From positions 1-11,446 of the forward strand of contig JACMOJ010000465.1 in assembly GCA_014378085.1 (NCBI GenBank): DNA of 11,446 nt, given 5' to 3'. Within the stretch, counting starts at the first letter, position 1. Each line of letters starts with the position of its first letter. The position numbers and the translations under genes are program-made. Source of the DNA: Burkholderiales bacterium. GTDB taxonomy: Bacteria; Pseudomonadota; Gammaproteobacteria; Burkholderiales; Usitatibacteraceae. The notes beneath the pieces are model-generated. The model saw only the letters and a program-made list of their open reading frames with translations, was not told where the DNA came from and did not search any database. Positions 6,117 through 11,446 of this stretch are shown here, in pieces.

Positions 6117-6176
6117 GCACCCGGTACTAAAGCAACCGGTCATTAAGTAACCAGTGGTCGGCTACCTCGTGGTTCG

Positions 6177-7163
6177 CTAGCCGAGCTGCTGAATGCCAGA
6201 CAATCGCCACGTTGACTGTTCGTCCGACAGGTCTTTTGATACGTGCCAGACTTCATCAAAGCCTTCGGCTTGACCGTCATCTTCGCGGATAACGCCGGTG
6301 TAACGCACACTTGCCACCGCGCGGTTATTTTCGATTACAACTTCAATTACCCTCGCGTCAACCGACACCACTTCCGTTTTCTGTGTGGCAGTTCCACGTT
6401 CCTGAATCTGCAAGGCAAGCTCGCCATACATTTCCGGGGAGGCAAATTCCCGAATGTCGTTGAGGTCTTTCGCGTCGTTTGCGGCTTGTAGGCGAATGAA
6501 AGCGGCCTTCGAGTTGCGCTCGAACGGTACAACATCAAAATCTGCGGGAATGCGCGGCTTGGCCGTCGCTTCGTTGATGACTTCGGCCGAGGCATTGGCA
6601 GTAGACAAACGGCTACCGATTTCAGGTGTTACGAAACGGTCGGTGGTCGCTGCGGGGGTCGCAGGCGTTACGGCTGGCGATGGCTCTTGACTGTAGGGCG
6701 CACCGGCTCCCGCGTACTGGCTGTTGCCTGCCATTGGCGAATTCAAACCACCCATCTCTGCGGCTTTTTTGCGCATAAACATGCGTACCAGCATGAAGGC
6801 GGCAAACGCCAAACCGATCACGAGCAGGATGTCAAAGAATTTCAGGCCGTCAAATGCACCGCCCATGAACATCGCGGCGAGTAATCCGCCGGCGGCTAAG
6901 CCGGCCAATGGGCCAAGCCACTTGCTCGCGCCGGAAGCAGCTGCAGGTGCGGCAGCAGCGGCGGCAGGCGCTGCGCCTGTAGCAGGTGCGGCCGCCGAGG
7001 CGGGCTTTGGTGGTGGCGGGGTGGCGTCGCGCTGGATTGGTTCTTTTTGCATGCCAGTGGGTTTACCCCCGCCCAGGCGCTGCTTGGCATCGGCATCTGA
7101 CATGTGGCCGAACGAGACGAGTGTAAAGAGACTGAAGATGACTGTGGCCAGAAATGATTTCAT
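6177..7163 (-). CDS. Exported or membrane Tim44-like domain protein
   Basis: 328 residues. A signal peptide (1-26, SFLATVIFSLFTLVSFGH, then ADA) precedes a short basic stretch and an Ala/Pro-rich linker (about 49-80). Two hydrophobic segments follow (about 84-103 and 109-130, the second ending in MRKK), then a Gly/Pro/Thr-rich linker, and a C-terminal Tim44-like domain (about 185-328) with FIRLQAANDAKDLNDIREF and a last strand DEVWHVSKDL...WRLSGIQQLG. The fold is NTF2-like; bacterial members have no established function. I recall the gene as a regular neighbour of ubiE and ubiJ in betaproteobacteria. The start at 7163 is chosen because GGGGAA lies four bases upstream and gives a clean signal peptide; the frame is open to 7451, but the extension is encoded by simple repeats and is unlikely to be translated. 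Confidence 0.85.
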   Translation of the reverse strand: MKSFLATVIFSLFTLVSFGHMSDADAKQRLGGGKPTGMQKEPIQRDATPPPPKPASAAAPATGAAPAAAAAAPAAASGASKWLGPLAGLAAGGLLAAMFMGGAFDGLKFFDILLVIGLAFAAFMLVRMFMRKKAAEMGGLNSPMAGNSQYAGAGAPYSQEPSPAVTPATPAATTDRFVTPEIGSRLSTANASAEVINEATAKPRIPADFDVVPFERNSKAAFIRLQAANDAKDLNDIREFASPEMYGELALQIQERGTATQKTEVVSVDARVIEVVIENNRAVASVRYTGVIREDDGQAEGFDEVWHVSKDLSDEQSTWRLSGIQQLG

Positions 7164-7253
7164 GGCATTCCCCGAAAAATGGTAAGTGGTTTGTGGGTGC
7201 GGATTAGCCGACAAGTATGCGACAAGTGCACAGAGAACGTACAAAAAATGTGA

Positions 7254-7289
7254 AAAGCGCTTACGAGAGCGCGCACGAAAGAGCGTACG
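7254..7289. repeat. 12-base degenerate tandem repeat, three units
   Basis: AAAGCGCTTACG (7254-7265), AGAGCGCGCACG (7266-7277) and AAAGAGCGTACG (7278-7289) are head to tail, sharing the core GCG-n-ACG. They lie about 90-125 bases upstream of the Tim44-like start. Confidence 0.6.
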
Positions 7290-7398
7290 AAAAACAGACA
7301 CCGCCATTACGACCGCGGTTGGACAAAAAAATTCCCTAGTAGGCCGCCGCTGGCGATCTTTTGCCGTTGTTTTGTTGTCCTTGGTTGTCTTCGCCGTC

Positions 7399-7430
7399 GT
7401 GTGTCGTCGTCTTCGTGTGTCGTTGTCTTT
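7399..7430. repeat. 16-base tandem duplication in a GTC-rich simple-sequence tract
   Basis: GTGTGTCGTCGTCTTC (7399-7414) and GTGTGTCGTTGTCTTT (7415-7430) match at 14 of 16 positions and are followed by GTCGTCGTCGTC (7431-7442). The tract is strand-biased: G and T on plus, A and C on minus. Confidence 0.6.
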
Positions 7431-7473
7431 GTCGTCGTCGTCTATCGTCACCTGCGTCGCCCGCGTCGCTGTA

Positions 7474-8208
7474 TTAGCGGCTTAGCTTATATCCACGATG
7501 TAAGGCCACCACGCCGGCCGTCAAATTCCAATACTCGACGCTCGATAAGCCCGCTGTCTGCATCATGGTTTTGAGCGTTTCTTGGTCAGGATGCACGCGA
7601 ATCGACTCCGCTAAATACCGATAACTCGCCTCATCTTTGGCAACCCACTTGCCGATCTTTGGCAGTAGCCCGAAAGAATAAGCGTCATAAGCCTTTTCCA
7701 GCGACTTATGGACTTTGGAAAATTCGAGCACAAACAACCGGCCGCCGGGCTTCAGAACCCGGGTCATTTCCGCGAGCGCAACATCTTTGTGTGTCATGTT
7801 GCGCAACCCAAACGCAACCGTCACGATATCAAATGATTCGCTCGCAAACGGCAGCTTCTCGGCGTCAGCCAACGCATTGGGCGTCACTAAGCCTTCATTG
7901 GCCAAACGATCGCGGCCAACCTTCAGCATCGCCTCATTAATATCGGTTTGCCAAACGTTGGCCGCGCCCGCGCGCTTGGCGAAAGCTTGCGCCAAATCGG
8001 CCGTGCCGGAAGCGACATCCAACACGGTTTCACCGGGTTGAACGTTGGCTAGATCTAGCGTGAATTTTTTCCATACGCGATGTAAGCCGCCCGACATCAA
8101 ATCGTTCATAACGTCGTAGCTAGGCGCGACAGAGCGGAACACCTCGCGCACCTTGTCGACCTTTTCGCCTTCGCCAACTTTTTGAAAACCAAAATGTGTT
8201 TCAGTCAT
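7474..8208 (-). CDS. ubiE: Bifunctional demethylmenaquinone / 2-polyprenyl-6-methoxy-benzoquinol methyltransferase UbiE
   Basis: 244 residues, close to the family norm. UbiE transfers a methyl group from S-adenosylmethionine to the quinone ring in ubiquinone synthesis, and in menaquinone synthesis where that pathway exists. SAM-binding motif I is [12 protein letters not shown] (62-73), preceded by the family stretch [21 protein letters not shown] (28-48). An acidic residue, D89, lies in [10 protein letters not shown] (86-95); [20 protein letters not shown] (133-152) and [13 protein letters not shown] (153-165) are UbiE/COQ5 signatures. The C-terminus [17 protein letters not shown] (196-212) and [16 protein letters not shown] (226-241) is diagnostic. 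The start overlaps the end of the NTF2-like gene by eight bases, implying one transcript and probably coupled translation. No strong Shine-Dalgarno is seen (only GGATAA), consistent with coupling. Confidence 0.97.
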   Translation of the reverse strand: MTETHFGFQKVGEGEKVDKVREVFRSVAPSYDVMNDLMSGGLHRVWKKFTLDLANVQPGETVLDVASGTADLAQAFAKRAGAANVWQTDINEAMLKVGRDRLANEGLVTPNALADAEKLPFASESFDIVTVAFGLRNMTHKDVALAEMTRVLKPGGRLFVLEFSKVHKSLEKAYDAYSFGLLPKIGKWVAKDEASYRYLAESIRVHPDQETLKTMMQTAGLSSVEYWNLTAGVVALHRGYKLSR

Positions 8209-8605
8209 TTTTTATCCAGAATCGTTTTTCACTGTAAGCCGCGACATGCTCAATCTTCCACGCGCTTGCCGTATCGCGGCGGACTAGCTGATAGGTCGTG
8301 TTAAAGACTTGCGGGGGTTGCTGCGCGCGGTGAATGCTCCACTCGAGTTCGACAACATAAAAGTTTTCACTTTGCAGAATGGCCGCCCGTTCTTGATACT
8401 CTGTTCTGACAAAACCGGAATCGCGATAAATTTTGCACAGTTTTTCATTGTTGGCGATTAATGATTCTGCGTCGGTAAACAGCCCCGGGCTCGCCGCGTT
8501 CGATATCATGGACGGCACTTGGTAGAACGCCGACACGGCTCGCCCATCAAGCCGATTAAAGGCGTCACGGTAGGCATCGAGGAATTCACGAACATCGCCC
8601 GGCAT
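8201..8605 (-). CDS. Small NTF2/SnoaL-like protein of unknown function
   Basis: 134 residues from ATG 8605; a TTG at 8623 in the same frame would add six. No signal peptide or membrane segment is seen. The pattern fits the NTF2/SnoaL fold: a starting helix ([27 protein letters not shown]), [19 protein letters not shown], helices around [14 protein letters not shown], then strands ending [22 protein letters not shown] and [14 protein letters not shown]. Such domains can bind small hydrophobic ligands or act as enzymes, but no catalytic set can be assigned. It overlaps ubiE by eight bases and sits between it and the DUF971 gene, so a link to quinone metabolism or respiration is plausible but only inferred. 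Neither candidate start has a clear ribosome binding site. Confidence 0.75.
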   Translation of the reverse strand: MPGDVREFLDAYRDAFNRLDGRAVSAFYQVPSMISNAASPGLFTDAESLIANNEKLCKIYRDSGFVRTEYQERAAILQSENFYVVELEWSIHRAQQPPQVFNTTYQLVRRDTASAWKIEHVAAYSEKRFWIKND

Positions 8606-8615
8606 GGAGGTACTG

Positions 8616-8680
8616 TTACCCAACGTATTTATCCACCGCTGTTATCCACCGCTGTGGACCAGCACTTCTAACCACCGTCG
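8616..8680. repeat. 13-base tandem repeat array containing two near-DnaA-box units
   Basis: Two perfect adjacent copies of TTATCCACCGCTG (8629-8641, 8642-8654) are flanked in phase by TTACCCAACGTAT (8616-8628) on one side and, after one diverged unit, CTAACCACCGTCG (8668-8680) on the other. TTATCCACC differs from the DnaA box TTATCCACA at the last base. The array fills the gap between the DUF971 gene and the NTF2-like gene and overlaps the latter's alternative TTG start. Confidence 0.7.
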
Positions 8681-9037
8681 TTAATCACGACCCGCCTCGG
8701 CGCGTTCGAGCCGGCTCATGTAGTGGCGCCAATAGTCGTGCTGATTGACGCCGAGATCATGCAGGTATTCCCACGAGTAAAGCCCGGTATTGTGCCCATC
8801 GGAAAAGGTGGGTTTAATCGCATACGAGCCGACTGGCTCGATGTTGGTAATGTTGACTTCTCGTTTGCCGACTTGTAAGACCTCTTGGCCGGGGCCGTGG
8901 CCACGAACTTCTGCTGACGGCGAATGTACGCGCAAAAATTCGCAGGTGAGGCGAAAACGGCTGCCGTCGTCAAACGCAATTTCAAGTTCTCGGGACTTCT
9001 GGTGGAGCGTAATTTCGGTTGGGCGGGGTTCGGCCAT
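8681..9037 (-). CDS. DUF971 (GBBH-like N-terminal domain) protein
   Basis: 118 residues, a single small domain. The family resembles the N-terminal domain of gamma-butyrobetaine hydroxylase. Landmarks are ITLHQKSRELEIAFDDG (9-25), FRLTCEFLRVHSPSAEVRGH (28-47), VGKREVNITNIEPVGSYAIK (56-75), the typical FSDGHNTGLYSWEYLHDLG (78-96) and DYWRHYMSRLE (101-111). Stand-alone members are found in many proteobacteria; some eukaryotic homologues of the domain bind zinc, but the Cys ligands seen there are not obvious here. In betaproteobacteria it usually precedes ubiE. It is the first gene of the minus-strand cluster, facing phoB across a 226-base divergent region. No clear ribosome binding site precedes ATG 9037. 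Confidence 0.88.
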   Translation of the reverse strand: MAEPRPTEITLHQKSRELEIAFDDGSRFRLTCEFLRVHSPSAEVRGHGPGQEVLQVGKREVNITNIEPVGSYAIKPTFSDGHNTGLYSWEYLHDLGVNQHDYWRHYMSRLERAEAGRD

Positions 9038-9072
9038 GGGTTAGATATCGCGATCAGCGTAGACAGGCCCAC

Positions 9073-9104
9073 ATTGTATCGTGCGGCTAGTTTGGTGGCC
9101 CCAA
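9073..9104 (-). promoter_or_regulatory. Candidate promoter of the DUF971-ubiE cluster
   Basis: On the minus strand TACAAT (9078-9073) matches the -10 consensus at five of six positions and lies 35 bases before the DUF971 start. The -35 is weak: TTGGGG (9104-9099) is 20 bases away. It overlaps the 15-base repeat unit at 9092-9106. Confidence 0.35.
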
Positions 9105-9121
9105 ATTCGCCGGCCCCAAAT
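9092..9121. repeat. 15-base tandem duplication in the divergent control region
   Basis: TTGGTGGCCCCAAAT (9092-9106) and TCGCCGGCCCCAAAT (9107-9121) are adjacent and share the last ten bases GGCCCCAAAT exactly. It lies between the candidate ubi-cluster promoter and the Pho box. Confidence 0.6.
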
Positions 9122-9148
9122 CCGCTACACCACCAACGCGCGCTGACA

Positions 9149-9177
9149 CTGTCACATAAAGTTCACAAACCTGAAAT
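9149..9177 (+). promoter_or_regulatory. Pho box upstream of phoB
   Basis: Three seven-base half-sites at 11-base intervals: CTGTCAC (9149-9155), AGTTCAC (9160-9166) and CTGAAAT (9171-9177), separated by the A-rich spacers ATAA and AAAC. This fits the PhoB consensus of CTGTCAT-like repeats with four-base AT-rich gaps. A possible -10, TAGAAG (9191-9196), lies 13 bases downstream, the geometry expected when PhoB replaces a -35. It predicts autoregulation of phoB-phoR under phosphate limitation. Confidence 0.75.
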
Positions 9178-9263
9178 ATCATGGGGCAGCTAGAAGATGG
9201 CTGAAATAAAACAGACGAAACAGACTTTCCCCGCTTCACTCCATCAGAACTCGAGCCGCAAAC

Positions 9264-9953
9264 ATGAACCCCACCATCCTCGTCGTTGAAGACGAACCAG
9301 CCATCCAGGATCTCATTCAGATCAATCTTGAAATGGGCGGGTATCGCGTTTTGGTCACACCGTCGGCCGAAGGTGCGCTAAAAATTGTCCAGCACGAGCT
9401 GCCGGACTTAGCCTTGCTTGATTGGATGCTGCCCGGCATGAGTGGTGTGGAGCTTACCCGCAAGTTACGTAGCGATAGCCGCACCAAATCGCTGCCGGTC
9501 ATTTTGCTGACGGCGCGCGGCGAGGAAGAAGACAAATTGCGCGGGCTCGAAACCGGCGCTGACGACTACATGGTCAAGCCATTTTCGCTTAAGGAACTCG
9601 AAGCACGCATTAAGGCGTTGTTGCGTCGGCGCGCACCGGAGCTGACTGAAGACACAATCGAGTACCACGGCTTAAAGCTCGATCCGGCTTCGCACAAGGT
9701 CACCGGCAACACGCAAACACTGACCATGGGGCCGACCGAGTTTCGCTTGCTGCATTTCTTCATGACCCATTTAGAGCGGGTGTATTCGCGGACACAGTTG
9801 CTCGATTTTGTGTGGGGTGACCATGTGTTTATTGAAGAACGAACCGTCGATGTTCACATTCGTCGCCTGCGTTCGGCGCTCACGCCATCCAGTCATGACA
9901 ACTTTGTGCACACGGTTCGCGGCAGCGGTTACCGTTTCGCCCGCGACGAGTAG
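9264..9953 (+). CDS. phoB: Phosphate regulon response regulator PhoB
   Basis: 229 residues, the usual length. The receiver domain (about 4-118) has the acidic pocket E9/D10/E11 (VVEDEP), phosphoacceptor D53 in LLDWMLPG, T83 (LLTARG) and K105 (MVKPF). The DNA-binding winged-helix domain (about 130-229) contains the PhoB-like stretch LTMGPTEFRLLHFFMTH, the box SRTQLLDFVWG and the recognition region ERTVDVHIRRLR, ending with TVRGSGYRF. Phosphorylated by PhoR, PhoB activates genes carrying Pho boxes, including its own promoter here. The start at 9264 is set by alignment of MNPTILVVEDE with family members; the ribosome binding site is weak (GAG ten bases upstream). A 137-base gap, long for this pair, separates it from phoR. 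Confidence 0.97.
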   Translation: MNPTILVVEDEPAIQDLIQINLEMGGYRVLVTPSAEGALKIVQHELPDLALLDWMLPGMSGVELTRKLRSDSRTKSLPVILLTARGEEEDKLRGLETGADDYMVKPFSLKELEARIKALLRRRAPELTEDTIEYHGLKLDPASHKVTGNTQTLTMGPTEFRLLHFFMTHLERVYSRTQLLDFVWGDHVFIEERTVDVHIRRLRSALTPSSHDNFVHTVRGSGYRFARDE

Positions 9954-10090
9954 CCCTGTACTGTAGCTTTAGGCTGACGCATCGGACTGCATCATCGTAC
10001 TTTGGCACGGCTTGACTCGCGCGGCGTAATATATCGGCGCAAGCCATTTCCGACCTAGCCATCTTCGAGTCTGCCAGCCGAACCCTCCGT

Positions 10091-11446
10091 ATGACCTACG
10101 CGTACAAACACCTCTTGACGGCCTCGCTGCGCATTGCGCTACTTGCGGCGCTGGGCGGGTTGTTAGGTGGGCTGATGTTTGGTTGGACTGCCATGTTTGT
10201 GGTAACGACCGCAATCGTGTTCGGCGGGTTTGCGTATCACGCGTGGAAATTATCGCAGTTGCACATCTGGCTGGGGAGTGAGTTGCGCGCTGCGGATCTG
10301 CCGGATGGATTTGGCATTTGGGGCGATGTCTTGTCTGATCTTTACCGCCTCATTCGCCAGCAGCGCACCGAGCAGCAGGCGCTGACCAATTCCCTCGCAC
10401 GCTTTCAGCAAGCGGCGACCGCGCTGCCGGATGGTGCCGTGATGCTCGACAACGAAAACAGTATTGTTTGGTGCAACCCCGCCGCCGAAATACATTGGAA
10501 TATTTCGCTCACAAACGACCGGATGCAGACCATTACCTATATTGTCCGCACACCTGAATTTATCGCGTTCCTCGCGGCAAGAAATCTGGGCGAGTCACTG
10601 ACGCTGAAATTCAGCCAGCCGTTCGGGGCCAACAGCAGTCGCGAGGTCTCACTCGCCGTGCAGCTGGTTGGGTTTGGCGAGGAACAAACCCTGCTGCTAT
10701 CGCGGGATATCTCCGAGCGCGAACGTCTTGAACGTATGCGCACTGACTTTGTGGCCAACGTGTCTCACGAATTGCGTACGCCGCTCACCGTCATGGCGGG
10801 ATTTTTAGAAACGATGCACGAGACGGATATCGCCAGCGGCGCAAAACCAGAGTTGCTCAAGCGGTCACTCAACCATATGTCACAACAAACTGAGCGCATG
10901 CAGCGCTTGGTCGACGATTTGCTGGCGTTATCAAGACTCGAAGACGCGCAAAACAAACTTGCCGAATCGGTGATCGATATGCAGGGTCTGGTGCAGGCCT
11001 CCGTTAACGACGCAGGCGTGATGTCAGGCGGCCGCCATAAAATCACCACCGCGTTGGCGCCGGTATGGTTGATGGGCAACCGTGATGAGGTTTCCAGCCT
11101 CGTCTCGAATTTGGTGTCGAACGCGATTCGCTACACGCCCGATAGCGGCACGGTGAATGTTGGCTTAGAAATGCTGCCCGCGGTGGAGGGCCAATCCGGT
11201 GGCGACCTCGTCTTTAGCGTCAGCGATACCGGTGAAGGTATTGCGGCCGACCATCTGCCGCGCCTCACCGAGCGTTTCTACCGAGTCGATCGCGGGCGCT
11301 CCCGCGCCTCCGGGGGTACCGGTTTGGGCCTCGCCATCGTCAAGCATGTGCTGGGTCGGCACGGCGGGCGACTTGAAATTCAAAGCTCCCAAGGCTCGGA
11401 GGACCACGGCTCAACCTTCCGCGCGATTTTCCCGGCCAGCCGCGCC
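10091..11446 (+). CDS. phoR: Phosphate regulon sensor histidine kinase PhoR (stop codon beyond the right edge)
   Basis: 452 codons are visible with no stop, so the gene is essentially complete. Two membrane segments near the N-terminus (about 12-30 and 33-50, joined by a very short periplasmic turn) and the following charged region fit the PhoR N-terminal domain. A PAS domain spans about 100-205 (ALPDGAVMLDNENSIVWCNPAAE). The HisKA box has the phosphorylated H226 in FVANVSHELRTPLTV. The ATPase domain has the N box SNLVSNAIRYTP (N344), G1 motif DTGEGI (379-384), F box ERFYRVD (394-400) and G2 motif GGTGLGLAI (408-416). PhoR phosphorylates or dephosphorylates PhoB in response to phosphate, signalled through Pst and PhoU. 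Start ATG 10091 lacks a clear ribosome binding site; the frame is open further upstream but with no better start seen. The 137-base gap from phoB holds a possible weak promoter (TTGGCA 10001-10006, TAATAT 10026-10031). Confidence 0.96.
   Translation, partial: MTYAYKHLLTASLRIALLAALGGLLGGLMFGWTAMFVVTTAIVFGGFAYHAWKLSQLHIWLGSELRAADLPDGFGIWGDVLSDLYRLIRQQRTEQQALTNSLARFQQAATALPDGAVMLDNENSIVWCNPAAEIHWNISLTNDRMQTITYIVRTPEFIAFLAARNLGESLTLKFSQPFGANSSREVSLAVQLVGFGEEQTLLLSRDISERERLERMRTDFVANVSHELRTPLTVMAGFLETMHETDIASGAKPELLKRSLNHMSQQTERMQRLVDDLLALSRLEDAQNKLAESVIDMQGLVQASVNDAGVMSGGRHKITTALAPVWLMGNRDEVSSLVSNLVSNAIRYTPDSGTVNVGLEMLPAVEGQSGGDLVFSVSDTGEGIAADHLPRLTERFYRVDRGRSRASGGTGLGLAIVKHVLGRHGGRLEIQSSQGSEDHGSTFRAIFPASRA

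Larger units (their letters stand above)
7164..7473. other. 310-base ubiE to Tim44-like spacer made largely of short repeats
   Basis: No gene is supported. The spacer holds an 11-base direct duplication beginning GACAAGT (7210-7220, 7221-7231), a 12-base tandem repeat (7254-7289), and a GTC/GTT-rich tract at about 7366-7445. A poorly supported promoter for the Tim44-like gene (TTGTAC at 7244-7239, CATACT at 7219-7214, spacing 19) is possible. No convincing terminator follows ubiE. Confidence 0.5.

Noticed and set aside
7164..7451. 96-codon N-terminal extension of the Tim44-like protein.
   Set aside because: It is encoded by simple repeats, has no ribosome binding site noted at its start, and would bury a clear signal peptide that has its own GGGGAA site.
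8616..8680. A replication origin based on DnaA-like sites.
   Set aside because: There are only two sites, each with a mismatch, no AT-rich unwinding region, and no dnaA, dnaN or gidA nearby.
10000..10016. A sigma-54 promoter (TTGGCACG...TTGAC) upstream of phoR.
   Set aside because: The GG and GC elements are not spaced correctly; no GC falls ten bases after the GG.

Overview
The window reads as a chromosomal segment of a moderately GC-rich proteobacterium, most likely a betaproteobacterium. The evidence is the order DUF971 protein, NTF2-like protein, ubiE, Tim44-like protein, ubiJ, with a phoB-phoR pair upstream. I recall this cluster from betaproteobacteria; I could not run a search. No tRNA, rRNA, CRISPR array, transposase or phage gene was seen.

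Layout. From position 9037 down to 1 every gene I can support lies on the minus strand; from 9264 to the right edge the genes lie on the plus strand. On the minus strand, in transcription order, come the DUF971 protein (8681-9037), an NTF2/SnoaL-like small protein (8201-8605), ubiE (7474-8208), a secreted or membrane Tim44-like protein (6177-7163), ubiJ (5376-5996), a broken fructose-1,6-bisphosphatase gene (4811-5369), a GIY-YIG domain protein (4491-4760), a two-domain 1140-residue exported amidohydrolase (767-4189), and a second exported amidohydrolase that runs off the left edge (1-770). On the plus strand are phoB (9264-9953) and phoR (10091 to the right edge, lacking only its stop). A divergent control region with a good Pho box lies between the two blocks.

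How the genes fit together. UbiE carries out the C-methylation step shared by ubiquinone and menaquinone synthesis, and UbiJ is a lipid-binding accessory factor of ubiquinone synthesis. The Tim44-like and NTF2-like proteins keep close company with them but have no assigned role. ubiB, which commonly follows ubiJ, is absent; its place holds the remnant of fbp, which carries two frameshifts and an internal deletion of roughly 150 codons. The amidohydrolase pair is translationally coupled (ATGA overlap). The first protein has a degenerate N-terminal amidohydrolase domain and an intact-looking C-terminal one; the second also lacks the usual HxH metal motif.

The most unusual signals are not genes. 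First, a 75-base palindromic element sits in frame inside the N-terminal extension of the second amidohydrolase, between the coupled ATG and the signal peptide. Second, most intergenic spacers contain head-to-tail short tandem repeats with 9-16 base units, 13 bases being the commonest. Third, the fbp gene is clearly dead. I found no complete novel defence or mobile system.
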